Shown: positions 22,701-37,700 of the stretch, piece after piece
Numbering within the stretch: position 1 is the stretch's first letter
How the letters are laid out: the number at the start of each line of letters is the position of its first letter
Source: Macrostomum hystrix
Taxonomy: Eukaryota; Platyhelminthes; Macrostomidae
Assembly: GCA_950097015.1 (NCBI GenBank)
Contig: CATNEN010000038.1
Coordinates: 31,582,501 to 31,646,500 of the forward strand
Length of the DNA stretch: 64,000 nt
Direction of reading: 5' to 3'
Position numbers and translations under genes: made by a program
The notes under the pieces: generated by a model
Seen by the model: the letters and a program-made list of their open reading frames with translations, nothing else
Told to the model about the DNA's origin: nothing
Database searches by the model: none

Positions 22701-25700
22701 TAGATTGGAATCCTGGTAGATTGGAATCCTAGTAAATTAGAATCCTGGTAGATTGGAATCCTAGTAAATTAGAATCCTGGTAGATTAAAATCCTAGTAAA
22801 TTAGAATCCTGGTAGATTGGAATCCTAGTAAGTTAGAATCCTGGTAGATTAAAATCCTAGTAAATTAGAATCCTGGTAGATTGGAATCCTAGTAAGTTAG
22901 AATCCTGGTAGATTAAAATCCTAGTAAATTAGAATCCAGGTAGATTGTAATCCTAGTAAGTTAGAATCCTGGTAGATTGAAATCCTAGTAAATTAGGATC
23001 CTGGAAGATTGAAATCCTAGTAAATTAGAATTCAGGTAGATTGGAATCCTAGTAAATTAGGATCCTGGTAGATTGAAATCCTAGTAAATTAGAATCCTGT
23101 TAGATTAAAATCATAGTAAATTAGAATCCTGGTAGATTGAAATCCTAGTAAATTAGAATCCTGGTAGATTGGAATCCTAGTAAATTAGGATCCTGCTAGA
23201 TTGGAATCCTAGTAAATTAGGATCCTGGTAGATTGGAATCCTAGTAAATTAGAATCCTGGTAGATTGGAATCCTTATAGATTAAAATCCTTGTCGATTAG
23301 AATCCTTGTAGATTAGAATCCAAGTATCTTGGAATCCTGGTAGATTGGAATCCTGGTAGATTGGAATCCTTGTAGATTGGAATCCTGGTAGATTGGAATC
23401 CTTGTAGATTAGAATCCTGGTGGATTGGAATCCTTGTTGATTAGAATCCTAGTATCTTGGAATCCTGGTAGATTGGAATCCTTGTAGATTCGAATCCTTG
23501 TAGATTGGAATCCTTGTAGATTGGAATCCTGGTAGATTGGAATCCTTGTAGATTAGAATCCTGGTGGATTGGAATCCTTGTTGATTAGAATCCTAGTATC
23601 TTGGAATCCTGGTAGATTGGAATCCTTGTAGATTCGAATCCTTGTAGATTGGAATCCTTGTAGATTGGAATCCTGGTAGATTGGAATCCTTGTAGATTAG
23701 AATCCTGGTGGATTGGAATCCTTGTTGATTAGAATCCTGGTGGATTGGAATCCTTGTAGATTAGAATCCTGGTGGATTGGAATCCTTGTTGATTAGAATC
23801 CTGGTGGATTGGAATCCTTGTTGATTAGAATCCTGGTGGATTGGAATCCTTGTTGATTAGAATCCTGGTGGATTAGAAGATATAACTTTCTTGCTCTTTA
23901 TTGCTTTGCATGCTAAAAAGAAAGTTTCTGAACTTATGTATTATGTTGGTTTTCACCAATATTTTTTACTTATTGGGATAACGATTTGTGTAGCATGAGT
24001 GTCAAATTATTTTTTATCGATTAGTCGTCAATCGGCTCTACAATAGATCTATATTTCCTAGCTGTATAGGTATGTCAGTATTATTAAGCTTTAGAACTGT
24101 CTTATTAATTGCCCGCTCGCTAGAACCAGGGAAATTCACCCAATAAAAATTGTCGCCAAGCAGCGAAGTACTGTGTAAGGGTGTTGTGAGCCCTTGCATT
24201 TGTTCGTTTGTTGCTTCCTATTATTGTTTTGTTCCCTTTCTCTTTACCGGCCTCGCGTGTATATCTAAGCGGGAATGCTGTGACTGTTAAGGCATGAAAT
24301 GAAATGGAGAAAAATGGGATATAAGGGGAAGATTTTGGGTTCAGGGAATCGAAATACTATTGGCTGGCTTAGTCGTTGTGAGCTAGAAAAATAGGGGTTG
24401 GGCATTTGTTGCCTCTATAAGGGTTAGTACTACACTATTTGCATTCTAGAAAACGAAATGCAACAACGCTTTTAGATTGTAGAGATCGTTACAATGCGGC
24501 TTAGCTATAGAAAATAAATAAAAACCAACTTGTAGAACCATTGATTGAGTCTGGAATATAATTTACTGAATATCTATGGCCAAAGTGGCAGCCACCGTGT
24601 CCAGTGCTTGCACCGGAGCCTCTAGTTTATTGGCCATCTCAGGGCCACTGTTGCAGCGGCATTGTCAGCAGATACAGGAGAGAAGATACTCTACAGTGTC
24701 CGCCTCTGCTACCTCAGCTTCTAGGCTGCCAGACAATGCTCTGTTGCTAAATCCTAGCGGGTGAGATTAGCTTTGCCTGTACTGCCTGTCTCTCAGTGTG
24801 TCTGTACTGCCTGTTAGTCTCTCAGTCTGTAACTGACTGTATGTCTGGCTGTACTGTCTGTCTGTCTTTCAATCTGTCTGTACTGTTAATCTCTCAGTCT
24901 TAAGTGTCTGTACTCTCTTTCAGTCTCTCGGTCTGTAACTGTCTGTCTTTCGGTCTGTAACTGACTGTCTCTCAGACTGTAGCTGTCTGTCTTTCGGTCT
25001 GTAACTGACTGTCTCTCAGACTGTAGCTGTTTGTCTCTCAGACTCTAGCTGTCTGTCTCTCAGACTGTAGCTGTCTGTCTCTCAGACTGTAGCTGTCTGT
25101 CTCTCAGACTGTAGCTGTCTGTCTCTCAGACTCTAGCTGTCTGTCTCTCAGACTGTAGCTGTCTGTCTCTCAGACTGTAGCTGTCTGTCTCTCAGACTGT
25201 AGCTGTCTGTCTCTCAGACTCTAGCTGTCTGTCTCTCAGACTGTAGCTGTCTGTCTCTCAGACTGTAGCTGTCTGTCTTTCAGACTGTAGCTGACTGTTC
25301 CTCAGTCTGTAATTATCCGTCTCATAGCCTGTACCTGTAAGTGTCTATTCCGCAGCCTGTAACTGTCCGTCTCTTTGTCTATACTATTCGATCTATTCTA
25401 CTTTGCAAAATAATCAAGGCCAGATAACGTTGTTACCTTGGTACCTAGGTGTGCCAGTTACTTTGGTAGTCTAGTTCAGTGTCGAGTTCTTCAACTGGTT
25501 ACACATCTAACTGCTGTTAACGAAAAGGATACGAAATAGAGGGAGAGAGAAAGAGGAAAAGCAGAAGAGAGTGTTTTCCTTCCATTTCACTTACCTAATT
25601 AATTTTCGCCGTTTCGCCGTTTCGATCCTTCGGTCATTCGTTAGTAGCTTGAAAGTGCCGAGTTTCTACAATACTTCGCTTTCGACGCCTTAAAGTCCTT

Positions 25701-28700
25701 GCCAGAAGAAGAATAAGAACCAGAAGAATAATCCTCGAACGCCCGCGTGACTTTTCTGGATTTTGTTAAACAAAAAGCAGGCGCACACTGAAATGGATCC
25801 GCGTTCTTATCTTTTGATCTTGCTAGAATGTTTTTGCTTTTCTTCTTGGTTCTTATTTTTCTCCTTTTCTTTTCGATATTTCTTTCCTACCACACATCCT
25901 TGCGTACATATCTATGCTGCATTAAAAATTATAAAAATTGCTCGACATATGTGAAAGTAAGTCAAGTAGGGGTGAAAGTTATTGTTTAGAAATGTGACAC
26001 TTGAATTGGCTTGGCCAGTATGACTTGTATAGATGGCTTAGCATGCGTGGCCTAACTTGACCTTAAACTTGTGCTTAATAGGAAGAACATATCGACGCTG
26101 CGATTCATTCTAGACTGAAGGATACCTCTATAATTAGATCCTTCTAGATCCTTCTAGATCCTACTAGATCCATCTAAATCCATCTAGATCCTTCTAGATT
26201 CTTCTAGATCCTTCTAGATCCTTCTAGATCCTTCTAGATCCTTCTAGATCCATCTAAATCCTTCTAGATTCTTCTAGATCCATCTAGATCCTACTAGATC
26301 CTACTAGATCCTACTAGATCCTTCTAGATCCATCTAAATCCTTCTAGATCCTTCTAGATCCATCTAAATCCTTCTAGATTCTTCTAGATCCATCTAGATC
26401 CTACTAGATCCTACTAGATCCTTCTAGATCATTCTAGATCCGCCAAAAAACTACGTACCTTTTTCCTACTCTACTGAGCATAGCATTATTCCACCATTTC
26501 AATAATTGGTCGCATGCATCCCACTTGTGTTCGCGTGCTCGTCTTAGCTACAGTTTCTGTAGTCAATTCCAAACTGATTTCTATGCAGTCGTTGGATCGT
26601 TAGAAAGCTGTTTCGGTTGTTACACCTGTGCTCGGATGTGTTAATAATTTAGCTAGTAGAGAAAAAGAAGAAACAATTAGAGAAAGATTGGAGAAAGCAA
26701 AACGCAGAGATTTAAGTAGACTTGTTAAACTATCAGTCGTTCTACTCTGTACTCCAATTGGGACATTATCAATCTATGCTCAAACTATCTATTTATTATT
26801 TATTACTTTAAGCGTCTCGTAAATGACGTTTTCTAAACCAAGTAGCTTCGATTAATTCTTGGCAATCTTTGACTATTCCGCCCAGATTATTGGACAAACT
26901 TCTTGTTGTCTGTCCAAATGCCGACTATTGTGAAGATGTACTACCGCGTTGCGATTTAGAATCTCACCTGCTTCACAGGTATGACTGCTTTTTATTTATT
27001 ATTATTTTATTATTTACCAAATTATATTATATTGTTCTCTTATAATAATCCTTAGACCATGGGTCTTGAATATCCCGCAGCCAGCGAGGGTGCAATTCTT
27101 CCCATTTCGCAGGCTCCTGTGCACACACGCCACAAGTTTGTACATCTGCCCTGACTTTCTCATCGTCATCGTCAGGCAGTGTACACTTTCACTGTGCCTT
27201 GGAGGTTGGTCCTCAAGTGCTAGAATTGCGCGACAAGCCCCCCCCAGCCTTCTCTGTGTCCCAAATGAATGTGGCCTCGCCGCGGAATCGAGCTCACGGA
27301 CCTTTGGTGCGAGAGGCAAACGCGTTAGCCGCTCTGCCACTCACCCCTCCCCCTGAACAGAAGTTTTTAATCTTTACCAAACATACATTATTATTCTTAT
27401 TAAGATCCAAAATTTAAATGATTTGATTCCCAAATCCCAATATTTTGCCAGGTGTCGCGGCGCTGTCACACGTTGCGCTCAGGCGCACCTGGGCTGCAAT
27501 TTTCACGGCCCCAGGTCGGCCCTGCACAGTCACCTGTTGTGGGAGTGTGCCTATCGCACCGAGGGAGAAATGCCATTGTTGCCAACCGATACAGAGCAGT
27601 CATGTGAGTTGGATTGTTTTAGTTAAATAAAAATTCTGCTTCCAATAGTAAAACGGGCGTTTATAATAATAGCTTGGCATTCCTATTGTTAAATCATCAG
27701 ACAACTGGACAACAAGACAGCAACAGCAGCAGCAGCAGCCGGCCGTAGTCAGTGGCGAGGTTTCTACCATAGAACTGGACCGGGGTAGGCTCGACTTGGG
27801 CATCAGTTTTGTTGGCGGCAGCGATACTCCGCTGGTGAGTGTACTCACAGTTTTGTGTGACTCATTACAAATTTTGGTCGCTGTGTCTGCCTCTCACTGT
27901 GCTTGTTAAATTTGCTAGTTATGCAACACCTACTATAGATACGTAGCGGCGAAAATTAATGGCTCTCTACGTTTTTTTCACCTTTTCATCGCTAATTAGA
28001 CCGATTATCGAGCGCTTGTTCTTTACCACACTGTTGACCACCCCCTCATCTCTCTTCCGCTCATATTACCTATCTGATTTCTCTCTCTCTCTCCCTCTCT
28101 CTCCCTCTCTCTCTTTCTCTGAAGTGTACCGCCTGTACAGCATCTCCTCCTTTTTATCTTTATTATCTAATTTCTAATTTGAGGTGGTCATATTTTGCGA
28201 AACGTCCTAAATCTGGCGATCAAACTGTATTACTGTATCAAATCCTCAGAATAAGCCGCCACGCCAGGTTGACAAATCTTCAATTTCTACGAGCCTCAAA
28301 TTTAACACCCAAATCCCTCAGATCCTCAAATCAAAACCGAAAATCCCTCAGATCCTCAAATCGAACCCGAAAATCCCTCAGATCCTCAAATCGAACCCGA
28401 AAATCACTCAGATCCTCAAATCGAACCCGAAAATCCCTCAGATCCTCAAATCGAACCCGAAAACCACTCAGATCCTCAAATCAAAACCGAAAATCCCTCA
28501 GACCCTCAAATCGAACTTGAAAATCCCTCAGATACTCAAATCGAACACACAAATCCCTCAGATCCTCAAATCGAACACACAAATCCCTCAGATCCTCAAA
28601 TCGAAACCGAAAATCCCTCAGATCCTCAAATCGAACCCGAAAATCACTCAGATCCTCAAATCGAAACCGAAAATCCCTCAGACCCTCAAATCGAACACAC

Positions 28701-31700
28701 AAATCCCTCAGATCCTCAAATCAAACACACAAATCCCTCAGATCCTCAAATCGAACACACAAATCCCTCAGATCCTCAAATCGAAACCGAAAATCCCTCA
28801 GATCCTCAAATCGAACTTGAAAATCCCTCAGATCCTCAAATCGAAACCGAAAATCCCTCAGATCCTCAAATCAAACACACAAATCCCTCAGATACTCAAA
28901 TCGAACTTGAAAATCCCTCAGATCCTCAAATCGAACTTGAAAAACCCTCAGATCCTCAAATCGAACTTGAAAAACCCTCAGATCCTCAAATCGAACTTGA
29001 AAATCTCTCAGATCCTCAAATCGAACTTGGAAATCCCTCAGATCCTCAAATCAAACACACAAATCCCTCAGATCCTCAAATCAAACACAAATCCCTCAGA
29101 TCCTCAAATCAAATACACAAATCCCTCAGACCCTCAAATCAAACACACAAATCCGTCAGATCCTCAAATCAAATACAAATCCCTCAGATCCTCAAATCAA
29201 ATACAAATCCCTCAGACCCTCAAATCAAACACAAATCCCTCAGACCCCATATGGGACACTCGAATCCCAAATCATTCAGATCCTCAAATCAAACACACAA
29301 ATCCCTCAGACCCTCAAATCAAACACACAAATCCCTCAGACCCTCAAATCAAATACAAATCCCTCAGACCCTCAAATCAAATACAAATCCCTCAGACCCT
29401 CAAATCAAACACACAAATCCCTCAGATCCTCAAATCAAACACACAAATCCCTCAGACCCTCAAATCAAATACAAATCCCTCAGACCCTCAAATCAAACAC
29501 ACAAATCCCTCAGACCCTCAAATCAAACACACAAATCCCTCAGATCCTCAAATCAAATACACAAATCCCTCAGATCCTCAAATCAAACACACAAATCCCT
29601 CAGACCCTCAAATCAAACACACAAATCCCTCAGATCCTCAAATCAAACACACAAATCCCTCAGACCCTCAAATCAAACACACAAATCCCTCAGACCCTCA
29701 AATCAAACACACAAATCCCTCAGACCCTCAAATCAAACACAAATCCCTCAGACCCTCAAATCAAACACACAAATCCCTCAGACCCTCAAATCAAACACAC
29801 AAATCCCTCAGACCCTCAAATCAAACACACAAATCCCTCAGACCCTCAAATCAAACACACAAATCCCTCAGACCCTCAAATCAAACACACAAATCCCTCA
29901 GACCCTCAAATCAAACACACAAATCCCTCAGATCCTCAAATCAAACACACAAATCCCTCAGATCCTCAAATCAAATACACAAATCCCTCAGACCCTCAAA
30001 TCAAATACACAAATCCCTCAGATCCTCAAATCAAACACACAAATCCCTCAGACCCTCAAATCAAACACACAAATCCCTCAGACCCTCAAATCAAACACAC
30101 AAATCCCTCAGACCCTCAAATCAAACACAAATCCCTCAGACCCTCAAATCAAACACACAAATCCCTCAGATCCTCAAATCGAAACCGAAAATCCCTCAGA
30201 TCCTCAAATCGAAACCGAAAATCCCTCAGATCCTCAAATCGAAACCGAAAATCCCTCAGATCCTCAAATCAAAACCGAAAATCACTCAGATCCTCAAATC
30301 GAACCCGAAAATCACTCAGATCCTCAAATCAAACCCGAAAATCCCTCAGATCCTCAAATCGAACCCGAAAATCCCTCAGATCCTCAAATTGAACCCGAAA
30401 ACCACTCAGATCCTCAAATCAAAACCGAAAATCCCTCAGACCCTCAAATCGAACTTGAAAATCCCTCAGATACTCAAATCGAACACACAAATCCCTCAGA
30501 TCCTCAAATCGAACACACAAATCCCTCAGATCCTCAAATCGAAACCGAAAATCCCTCAGATCCTCAAATCGAACCCGAAAATCACTCAGATCCTCAAATC
30601 GAAACCGAAAATCCCTCAGACCCTCAAATCGAACACACAAATCCCTCAGATCCTCAAATCAAACACACAAATCCCTCAGATCCTCAAATCGAACACACAA
30701 ATCCCTCAGATCCTCAAATCGAAACCGAAAATCCCTCAGATCCTCAAATCGAACTTGAAAATCCCTCAGATCCTCAAATCGAAACCGAAAATCCCTCAGA
30801 TCCTCAAATCAAACACACAAATCCCTCAGATACTCAAATCGAACTTGAAAATCCCTCAGATCCTCAAATCGAACTTGAAAAACCCTCAGATCCTCAAATC
30901 GAACTTGAAAAACCCTCAGATCCTCAAATCGAACTTGAAAATCTCTCAGATCCTCAAATCGAACTTGGAAATCACTCAGATCCTCAAATCAAACCCGAAA
31001 ATCCCTCAGATCCTCAAATCGAACCCGAAAATCCCTCAGATCCTCAAATCGAACCCGAAAACCACTCAGATCCTCAAATCAAAACCGAAAATCCCTCAGA
31101 CCCTCAAATCGAACTTGAAAATCCCTCAGATACTCAAATCGAACACACAAATCCCTCAGATCCTCAAATCGAACACACAAATCCCTCAGATCCTCAAATC
31201 GAAACCGAAAATCCCTCAGATCCTCAAATCGAACCCGAAAATCACTCAGATCCTCAAATCGAAACCGAAAATCCCTCAGACCCTCAAATCGAACACACAA
31301 ATCCCTCAGATCCTCAAATCAAACACACAAATCCCTCAGATCCTCAAATCGAACACACAAATCCCTCAGATCCTCAAATCGAAACCGAAAATCCCTCAGA
31401 TCCTCAAATCGAACTTGAAAATCCCTCAGATCCTCAAATCGAAACCGAAAATCCCTCAGATCCTCAAATCAAACACACAAATCCCTCAGATACTCAAATC
31501 GAACTTGAAAATCCCTCAGATCCTCAAATCGAACTTGAAAAACCCTCAGATCCTCAAATCGAACTTGAAAAACCCTCAGATCCTCAAATCGAACTTGAAA
31601 ATCTCTCAGATCCTCAAATCGAACTTGGAAATCCCTCAGATCCTCAAATCAAACACACAAATCCCTCAGATCCTCAAATCAAACACAAATCCCTCAGATC

Positions 31701-34700
31701 CTCAAATCAAATACACAAATCCCTCAGACCCTCAAATCAAACACACAAATCCGTCAGATCCTCAAATCAAATACAAATCCCTCAGATCCTCAAATCAAAT
31801 ACAAATCCCTCAGACCCTCAAATCAAACACAAATCCCTCAGACCCCATATGGGACACTCGAATCCCAAATCATTCAGATCCTCAAATCAAACACACAAAT
31901 CCCTCAGACCCTCAAATCAAACACACAAATCCCTCAGACCCTCAAATCAAATACAAATCCCTCAGACCCTCAAATCAAATACAAATCCCTCAGACCCTCA
32001 AATCAAACACACAAATCCCTCAGATCCTCAAATCAAACACACAAATCCCTCAGACCCTCAAATCAAATACAAATCCCTCAGACCCTCAAATCAAACACAC
32101 AAATCCCTCAGACCCTCAAATCAAACACACAAATCCCTCAGATCCTCAAATCAAATACACAAATCCCTCAGATCCTCAAATCAAACACACAAATCCCTCA
32201 GACCCTCAAATCAAACACACAAATCCCTCAGATCCTCAAATCAAACACACAAATCCCTCAGACCCTCAAATCAAACACACAAATCCCTCAGACCCTCAAA
32301 TCAAACACACAAATCCCTCAGACCCTCAAATCAAACACAAATCCCTCAGACCCTCAAATCAAACACACAAATCCCTCAGACCCTCAAATCAAACACACAA
32401 ATCCCTCAGACCCTCAAATCAAACACACAAATCCCTCAGACCCTCAAATCAAACACACAAATCCCTCAGACCCTCAAATCAAACACACAAATCCCTCAGA
32501 CCCTCAAATCAAACACACAAATCCCTCAGATCCTCAAATCAAATACACAAATCCCTCAGATCCTCAAATCAAATACACAAATCCCTCAGACCCTCAAATC
32601 AAATACACAAATCCCTCAGATCCTCAAATCAAACACACAAATCCCTCAGACCCTCAAATCAAACACACAAATCCCTCAGACCCTCAAATCAAACACACAA
32701 ATCCCTCAGACCCTCAAATCAAACACAAATCCCTCAGACCCTCAAATCAAACACACAAATCCCTCAGATCCTCAAATCGAAACCGAAAATCCCTCAGATC
32801 CTCAAATCGAACTTGAAAATCCCTCAGATCCTCAAATCGAAACCGAAAATCCCTCAGATCCTCAAATCAAAACCGAAAATCACTCAGATCCTCAAATCGA
32901 ACCCGAAAATCACTCAGATCCTCAAATCAAACCCGAAAATCCCTCAGATCCTCAAATCGAACCCGAAAATCCCTCAGATCCTCAAATTGAACCCGAAAAC
33001 CACTCAGATCCTCAAATCAAAACCGAAAATCCCTCAGACCCTCAAATCGAACTTGAAAATCCCTCAGATACTCAAATCGAACACACAAATCCCTCAGATC
33101 CTCAAATCGAACACACAAATCCCTCAGATCCTCAAATCGAAACCGAAAATCCCTCAGATCCTCAAATCGAACCCGAAAATCACTCAGATCCTCAAATCGA
33201 AACCGAAAATCCCTCAGACCCTCAAATCGAACACACAAATCCCTCAGATCCTCAAATCAAACACACAAATCCCTCAGATCCTCAAATCGAACACACAAAT
33301 CCCTCAGATCCTCAAATCGAAACCGAAAATCCCTCAGATCCTCAAATCGAACTTGAAAATCCCTCAGATCCTCAAATCGAAACCGAAAATCCCTCAGATC
33401 CTCAAATCAAACACACAAATCCCTCAGATACTCAAATCGAACTTGAAAATCCCTCAGATCCTCAAATCGAACTTGAAAAACCCTCAGATCCTCAAATCGA
33501 ACTTGAAAAACCCTCAGATCCTCAAATCGAACTTGAAAATCTCTCAGATCCTCAAATCGAACTTGGAAATCACTCAGATCCTCAAATCAAACCCGAAAAT
33601 CCCTCAGATCCTCAAATCGAACCCGAAAATCCCTCAGATCCTCAAATCGAACCCGAAAACCACTCAGATCCTCAAATCAAAACCGAAAATCCCTCAGACC
33701 CTCAAATCGAACTTGAAAATCCCTCAGATACTCAAATCGAACACACAAATCCCTCAGATCCTCAAATCGAACACACAAATCCCTCAGATCCTCAAATCGA
33801 AACCGAAAATCCCTCAGATCCTCAAATCGAACCCGAAAATCACTCAGATCCTCAAATCGAAACCGAAAATCCCTCAGACCCTCAAATCGAACACACAAAT
33901 CCCTCAGATCCTCAAATCAAACACACAAATCCCTCAGATCCTCAAATCGAACACACAAATCCCTCAGATCCTCAAATCGAAACCGAAAATCCCTCAGATC
34001 CTCAAATCGAACTTGAAAATCCCTCAGATCCTCAAATCGAAACCGAAAATCCCTCAGATCCTCAAATCAAACACACAAATCCCTCAGATACTCAAATCGA
34101 ACTTGAAAATCCCTCAGATCCTCAAATCGAACTTGAAAAACCCTCAGATCCTCAAATCGAACTTGAAAAACCCTCAGATCCTCAAATCGAACTTGAAAAT
34201 CTCTCAGATCCTCAAATCGAACTTGGAAATCCCTCAGATCCTCAAATCAAACACACAAATCCCTCAGATCCTCAAATCAAACACAAATCCCTCAGATCCT
34301 CAAATCAAATACACAAATCCCTCAGACCCTCAAATCAAACACACAAATCCGTCAGATCCTCAAATCAAATACAAATCCCTCAGATCCTCAAATCAAATAC
34401 AAATCCCTCAGACCCTCAAATCAAACACAAATCCCTCAGACCCCATATGGGACACTCGAATCCCAAATCATTCAGATCCTCAAATCAAACACACAAATCC
34501 CTCAGACCCTCAAATCAAACACACAAATCCCTCAGACCCTCAAATCAAATACAAATCCCTCAGACCCTCAAATCAAATACAAATCCCTCAGACCCTCAAA
34601 TCAAACACACAAATCCCTCAGATCCTCAAATCAAACACACAAATCCCTCAGACCCTCAAATCAAATACAAATCCCTCAGACCCTCAAATCAAACACACAA

Positions 34701-37700
34701 ATCCCTCAGACCCTCAAATCAAACACACAAATCCCTCAGATCCTCAAATCAAATACACAAATCCCTCAGATCCTCAAATCAAACACACAAATCCCTCAGA
34801 CCCTCAAATCAAACACACAAATCCCTCAGATCCTCAAATCAAACACACAAATCCCTCAGACCCTCAAATCAAACACACAAATCCCTCAGACCCTCAAATC
34901 AAACACACAAATCCCTCAGACCCTCAAATCAAACACAAATCCCTCAGACCCTCAAATCAAACACACAAATCCCTCAGACCCTCAAATCAAACACACAAAT
35001 CCCTCAGACCCTCAAATCAAACACACAAATCCCTCAGACCCTCAAATCAAACACACAAATCCCTCAGACCCTCAAATCAAACACACAAATCCCTCAGACC
35101 CTCAAATCAAACACACAAATCCCTCAGATCCTCAAATCAAATACACAAATCCCTCAGATCCTCAAATCAAATACACAAATCCCTCAGACCCTCAAATCAA
35201 ATACACAAATCCCTCAGATCCTCAAATCAAACACACAAATCCCTCAGACCCTCAAATCAAACACACAAATCCCTCAGACCCTCAAATCAAACACACAAAT
35301 CCCTCAGACCCTCAAATCAAACACAAATCCCTCAGACCCTCAAATCAAACACACAAATCCCTCAGATCCTCAAATCGAAACCGAAAATCCCTCAGATCCT
35401 CAAATCGAACTTGAAAATCCCTCAGATCCTCAAATCGAAACCGAAAATCCCTCAGATCCTCAAATCAAAACCGAAAATCACTCAGATCCTCAAATCGAAC
35501 CCGAAAATCACTCAGATCCTCAAATCAAACCCGAAAATCCCTCAGATCCTCAAATCGAACCCGAAAATCCCTCAGATCCTCAAATTGAACCCGAAAACCA
35601 CTCAGATCCTCAAATCAAAACCGAAAATCCCTCAGACCCTCAAATCGAACTTGAAAATCCCTCAGATACTCAAATCGAACACACAAATCCCTCAGATCCT
35701 CAAATCGAACACACAAATCCCTCAGATCCTCAAATCGAAACCGAAAATCCCTCAGATCCTCAAATCGAACCCGAAAATCACTCAGATCCTCAAATCGAAA
35801 CCGAAAATCCCTCAGACCCTCAAATCGAACACACAAATCCCTCAGATCCTCAAATCAAACACACAAATCCCTCAGATCCTCAAATCGAACACACAAATCC
35901 CTCAGATCCTCAAATCGAAACCGAAAATCCCTCAGATCCTCAAATCGAACTTGAAAATCCCTCAGATCCTCAAATCGAAACCGAAAATCCCTCAGATCCT
36001 CAAATCAAACACACAAATCCCTCAGATACTCAAATCGAACTTGAAAATCCCTCAGATCCTCAAATCGAACTTGAAAAACCCTCAGATCCTCAAATCGAAC
36101 TTGAAAAACCCTCAGATCCTCAAATCGAACTTGAAAATCTCTCAGATCCTCAAATCGAACTTGGAAATCACTCAGATCCTCAAATCAAACCCGAAAATCC
36201 CTCAGATCCTCAAATCGAACCCGAAAATCCCTCAGATCCTCAAATCGAACCCGAAAACCACTCAGATCCTCAAATCAAAACCGAAAATCCCTCAGACCCT
36301 CAAATCGAACTTGAAAATCCCTCAGATACTCAAATCGAACACACAAATCCCTCAGATCCTCAAATCGAACACACAAATCCCTCAGATCCTCAAATCGAAA
36401 CCGAAAATCCCTCAGATCCTCAAATCGAACCCGAAAATCACTCAGATCCTCAAATCGAAACCGAAAATCCCTCAGACCCTCAAATCGAACACACAAATCC
36501 CTCAGATCCTCAAATCAAACACACAAATCCCTCAGATCCTCAAATCGAACACACAAATCCCTCAGATCCTCAAATCGAAACCGAAAATCCCTCAGATCCT
36601 CAAATCGAACTTGAAAATCCCTCAGATCCTCAAATCGAAACCGAAAATCCCTCAGATCCTCAAATCAAACACACAAATCCCTCAGATACTCAAATCGAAC
36701 TTGAAAATCCCTCAGATCCTCAAATCGAACTTGAAAAACCCTCAGATCCTCAAATCGAACTTGAAAAACCCTCAGATCCTCAAATCGAACTTGAAAATCT
36801 CTCAGATCCTCAAATCGAACTTGGAAATCCCTCAGATCCTCAAATCAAACACACAAATCCCTCAGATCCTCAAATCAAACACAAATCCCTCAGATCCTCA
36901 AATCAAATACACAAATCCCTCAGACCCTCAAATCAAACACACAAATCCGTCAGATCCTCAAATCAAATACAAATCCCTCAGATCCTCAAATCAAATACAA
37001 ATCCCTCAGACCCTCAAATCAAACACAAATCCCTCAGACCCCATATGGGACACTCGAATCCCAAATCATTCAGATCCTCAAATCAAACACACAAATCCCT
37101 CAGACCCTCAAATCAAACACACAAATCCCTCAGACCCTCAAATCAAATACAAATCCCTCAGACCCTCAAATCAAATACAAATCCCTCAGACCCTCAAATC
37201 AAACACACAAATCCCTCAGATCCTCAAATCAAACACACAAATCCCTCAGACCCTCAAATCAAATACAAATCCCTCAGACCCTCAAATCAAACACACAAAT
37301 CCCTCAGACCCTCAAATCAAACACACAAATCCCTCAGATCCTCAAATCAAATACACAAATCCCTCAGATCCTCAAATCAAACACACAAATCCCTCAGACC
37401 CTCAAATCAAACACACAAATCCCTCAGATCCTCAAATCAAACACACAAATCCCTCAGACCCTCAAATCAAACACACAAATCCCTCAGACCCTCAAATCAA
37501 ACACACAAATCCCTCAGACCCTCAAATCAAACACAAATCCCTCAGACCCTCAAATCAAACACACAAATCCCTCAGACCCTCAAATCAAACACACAAATCC
37601 CTCAGACCCTCAAATCAAACACACAAATCCCTCAGACCCTCAAATCAAACACACAAATCCCTCAGACCCTCAAATCAAACACACAAATCCCTCAGACCCT

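Noticed and set aside
24576-24760. Mitochondrial presequence of a nested gene (RRYS followed by Ser/Thr-rich sequence)
   Set aside because: The peptide looks presequence-like, but no downstream exon of a mitochondrial protein was found; the LNX alternative exon is the simpler reading.
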